Shown here: one piece after another, positions 61,562-64,000 of the stretch | Position numbering within the stretch: position 1 is the first letter of the stretch | Layout: the number at the start of each line of letters is the position of its first letter | Assembly: GCF_018070565.1 (NCBI RefSeq) | Contig: NZ_JAGPXL010000012.1 | Span: 1 to 64,000, forward strand | Reading direction: 5' to 3' | Source of the DNA: Streptomyces sp. B93 | Lineage (GTDB): Bacteria > Actinomycetota > Actinomycetes > Streptomycetales > Streptomycetaceae | Length of the DNA: 64,000 nucleotides | Notes under the pieces: generated by a model | Told to the model about the DNA's origin: nothing | What the model saw: the letters and a program-made list of their open reading frames with translations, nothing else | Database searches by the model: none | Translations under genes and position numbers: made by a program

Positions 61562-64000
61562 GTGGTCACGGAGACCGGACCGGAGGCGGCAGACGCACGG
61601 GCGGGCGGTGAACCGCCGGGCATGGACGGCGAGTTGGCGGAGGCGCTGGTGCGCTCGCGCCGGTTCTTCACCCGGTCCGAGGTCTCGCGGGACCTGCGCT
61701 CCCTGCACAGGTCGGGCGGGCGGCGGGCGGACGAGTTCTACCGGGACCGCTGGTCGCACGACAAGGTGGTGCGCTCCACCCACGGCGTCAACTGCACCGG
61801 CTCCTGCTCGTGGAAGGTGTACGTCAAGGACGGCATCATCACCTGGGAGGCCCAGCAGACCGACTACCCGTCCGTCGGCCCGGACCGCCCCGAGTACGAG
61901 CCGCGGGGCTGCCCGCGCGGGGCGGCGTTCTCCTGGTACACGTACTCGCCGACCCGGGTGCGCTACCCGTACGTGCGCGGTGAACTGCTCCGGATGTACC
62001 GCGAGGCGAGGCAGCGCCTCGGCGATCCGGTGGCGGCCTGGGCGGACATCGTCTCCGACCCGGAGCGCTCGCGCCGCTACAAGTCGGTGCGCGGCAAGGG
62101 CGGTCTGGTCCGGGCGAGCTGGGACGAGGCCGTCGAACTGGTCGCCGCCGCGCACGTGCACACCATCAGGGAACACGGCCCCGACCGGCTGGCGGGCTTC
62201 TCCCCGATCCCGGCGATGTCGATGGTGTCGCACGCCGCGGGCGCCCGCTTCTACTCCCTGCTCGGCGGGGTGATGCTGTCGTTCTACGACTGGTACGCCG
62301 ATCTGCCGGTCGCCTCCCCGCAGGTGTTCGGTGACCAGACCGACGTACCGGAGTCGGGCGACTGGTGGGACGCGGGCTACCTCATCATGTGGGGCTCCAA
62401 CCTGCCGGTGACCCGCACGCCCGACGCGCACTGGATGGCGGAAGCCCGCTACCGGGGCCAGAAGGTGATCGCGGTCAGCCCCGACTACGCGGACAACGTG
62501 AAGTTCGCCGACGAGTGGCTGCCGGCCCAGCCCGGCACCGACGGGGCGCTGGCGATGGCCATGGGGCACGTCGTCCTCAAGGAGTTCTTCGTCGACCGGG
62601 CCACCCCGTACTTCACCGACTACGTCAAACGCTTCACCGACCTGCCCTTCCTCGTCACCCTCGACGAACGCGAGCCGGGCATGTACACCCCGGGCAAGTT
62701 CCTCACCGCCGCCGACCTCGGCGGCCAGCAGGAGCACGCCGAGTTCCGGACCGTCCTGCTGGACGCGGCCACCGGCGCGCCCGTGGTCCCCAACGGCACG
62801 CTCGGCGACCGCTTCTCCGACTCCGGCGCCGGGAAGTGGAACCTCGACCTCGGCGACATCGACCCGCTGCTGTCGGCGGAGGGGTCCGCCGAGGCCCCGG
62901 TCGCCGTGGAGCTGCCGCGCTTCGACGCCCCGGACGGCGCCGCGGACCGCGTGCTGCGCGGAGTGCCGGTGCGCCGCGTCGGCGGACGCCTGGTGACCAC
63001 CGTCCACGACCTGCTGCTGGCCCAGTACGGCGTCGCCCGCCCCGGGCTGCCGGGCCGCTGGCCCGCCTCCTACGACGACGCCTCCGAGCCCTGCACCCCG
63101 GCCTGGCAGGAGACCGTCACCGGCGTACCGGCGGCGAAGGCGGCCCGGATCGCCCGGGAGTTCGCCGCCAACGCCGAGGAGTCCCGCGGCCGTTCGATGA
63201 TCATCATGGGCGCGGGCACCAACCACTGGTTCCACTCCGACACCATCTACCGGGCCTTCCTCACCCTGACCACCCTCACCGGCTGCCAGGGCGTCAACGG
63301 CGGCGGCTGGGCGCACTACGTCGGCCAGGAGAAGGTCCGCCCGATCACCGGCTACTCGGCGATCGCGACCGCCGCCGACTGGAACCGCCCGGCCCGGCAG
63401 ATGATCCAGACGGCCTACTGGTACCTGCACAGCGACCAGTTCCGCTACGACCCGTTCTCCGCCGACACCCTCGCCGCCCGCCCCGGCGCCGACGGCGGCG
63501 GCCCCTTCGCCGGGAAGGCCACCGCCGACGTCATCGCCCAGTCGGCCCGCCTCGGCTGGATGCCGTCGTACCCGACCTTCGACCGCAACCCGCTCGACCT
63601 CGCCGCCGACGCGGAGGCGGCCGGACGCCCGGTCGCGGAGCACGTGGTGGACGAGCTGAAGGCGGGACGGCTCCGGTTCGCCTGCGAGGACCCCGACGAC
63701 CCGGCCAACTTCCCGCGCGTGCTCACCGTGTGGCGGGCCAACCTGCTGGGCTCCTCCGCCAAGGGCAACGAGTACTTCCTCAAGCACCTGCTCGGCACCG
63801 ACTCCAACCTGCGCGCCACCGAGGCGCCCCCCGGGGCCCGCCCCCGGGACGTGGTCTGGCGCGAGGAGGCCCCGGTCGGCAAGCTCGACCTGCTGCTCAC
63901 CCTGGACTTCCGGATGACCAGCACCACCGTCTACTCCGACGTCGTCCTCCCGGCCGCGACCTGGTACGAGAAGCACGACCTGTCCTCCACCGACATGCAC
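61562..64000 (+). CDS. narG: respiratory nitrate reductase alpha subunit (copy 2, 3' end outside window)
   Basis: The frame opened by GTG 61562 stays open to the last base, 813 codons. It shows HGVNCTGSCSWKVYVKDGII (FS0 cluster), YEPRGCPRGAAFSWYTYSPT, GFSPIPAMSMVSHAAGARFY and GGGWAHYVGQEKVRPITGYS, all matching copy 1 with many substitutions, so it is a paralogue and not a recent duplication. GGAAGGGG precedes the GTG; ATG 61622 is an alternative. The long minus-strand frame over this region is a shadow. narHJI would be expected beyond the window. Confidence 0.93.
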   Translation, partial: MVTETGPEAADARAGGEPPGMDGELAEALVRSRRFFTRSEVSRDLRSLHRSGGRRADEFYRDRWSHDKVVRSTHGVNCTGSCSWKVYVKDGIITWEAQQTDYPSVGPDRPEYEPRGCPRGAAFSWYTYSPTRVRYPYVRGELLRMYREARQRLGDPVAAWADIVSDPERSRRYKSVRGKGGLVRASWDEAVELVAAAHVHTIREHGPDRLAGFSPIPAMSMVSHAAGARFYSLLGGVMLSFYDWYADLPVASPQVFGDQTDVPESGDWWDAGYLIMWGSNLPVTRTPDAHWMAEARYRGQKVIAVSPDYADNVKFADEWLPAQPGTDGALAMAMGHVVLKEFFVDRATPYFTDYVKRFTDLPFLVTLDEREPGMYTPGKFLTAADLGGQQEHAEFRTVLLDAATGAPVVPNGTLGDRFSDSGAGKWNLDLGDIDPLLSAEGSAEAPVAVELPRFDAPDGAADRVLRGVPVRRVGGRLVTTVHDLLLAQYGVARPGLPGRWPASYDDASEPCTPAWQETVTGVPAAKAARIAREFAANAEESRGRSMIIMGAGTNHWFHSDTIYRAFLTLTTLTGCQGVNGGGWAHYVGQEKVRPITGYSAIATAADWNRPARQMIQTAYWYLHSDQFRYDPFSADTLAARPGADGGGPFAGKATADVIAQSARLGWMPSYPTFDRNPLDLAADAEAAGRPVAEHVVDELKAGRLRFACEDPDDPANFPRVLTVWRANLLGSSAKGNEYFLKHLLGTDSNLRATEAPPGARPRDVVWREEAPVGKLDLLLTLDFRMTSTTVYSDVVLPAATWYEKHDLSSTDMH

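Noticed and set aside
61499..64000. 833-codon minus-strand frame at the window end
   Set aside because: Shadow of the second narG, which is open to the last base on the plus strand.

Overview
The window is high-GC (about 70 percent or more), with GC-rich third codon positions, frequent GTG starts, ATGA/GTGA gene overlaps and many actinobacterial families (DUF397, DUF5753 and DUF6299-like proteins, a RepSA-like protein, an Scr1-type regulator remnant). It looks like a Streptomyces chromosome. One dispersed repeat, between the enoyl-CoA hydratase and hydroxylase genes, is of a kind familiar from Streptomyces intergenic regions. No rRNA, tRNA or CRISPR array was recognised.

1-9.6 kb is metabolic core: the tail of a Pro/Thr-rich protein, an F420-type oxidoreductase, the RNA-repair pair Hen1-Pnkp, a cation:proton antiporter, then arginine deiminase and ornithine carbamoyltransferase preceded by a short repeat array. 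9.8-20.2 kb is an aryl-CoA degradation locus, probably for anthranilate or salicylate: enoyl-CoA hydratase, bifunctional aryl-CoA hydroxylase/reductase, PaaX regulator, CoA ligase, acyl-CoA dehydrogenase and RidA. The sulfate-activation genes cysC-cysD-cysN sit inside it. Two of its promoters share a 13-nt palindromic site.

20.3-42.2 kb is accessory. A secreted LamG protein precedes a 2306-residue RHS protein with a HINT domain and a C-terminal toxin tip, followed by a likely immunity gene. Next comes a 7-kb degenerate integrative element: integrase, Xis, truncated replication initiator, XRE-TPR regulator, a 39-residue peptide gene, an asparagine-synthetase-like enzyme and a methyltransferase. 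After it lies an orphan HINT tail fused to a second, unrelated toxin with its own immunity gene, then the 3' end of another integrase and a broken XRE/DUF5753-DUF397 pair. The 23-bp HINT seam occurs at both ends of this inserted segment, as expected if a mobile element carrying a new toxin tip recombined into the RHS gene and displaced the old tip. The peptide/synthetase/methyltransferase set looks like an unrecognised RiPP-like or peptide-signal system.

42.1-64 kb is an anaerobic nitrogen-oxide island: narGHJI with a coupled VKOR gene on the minus strand, cysE-cysK (cysK interrupted by an amber codon), a hemerythrin-DUF2249 fusion, a radical SAM/SPASM protein, a membrane-anchored copper nitrite reductase, a CopD-like protein, an Acg-type nitroreductase, a PPOX protein, a NarK-type transporter, a second hemerythrin and a second narG that runs off the window. 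Boxes of the form GGGACC-N3/4-GGCCC, resembling DosR/DevR sites, stand upstream of several of these genes and suggest hypoxic control.
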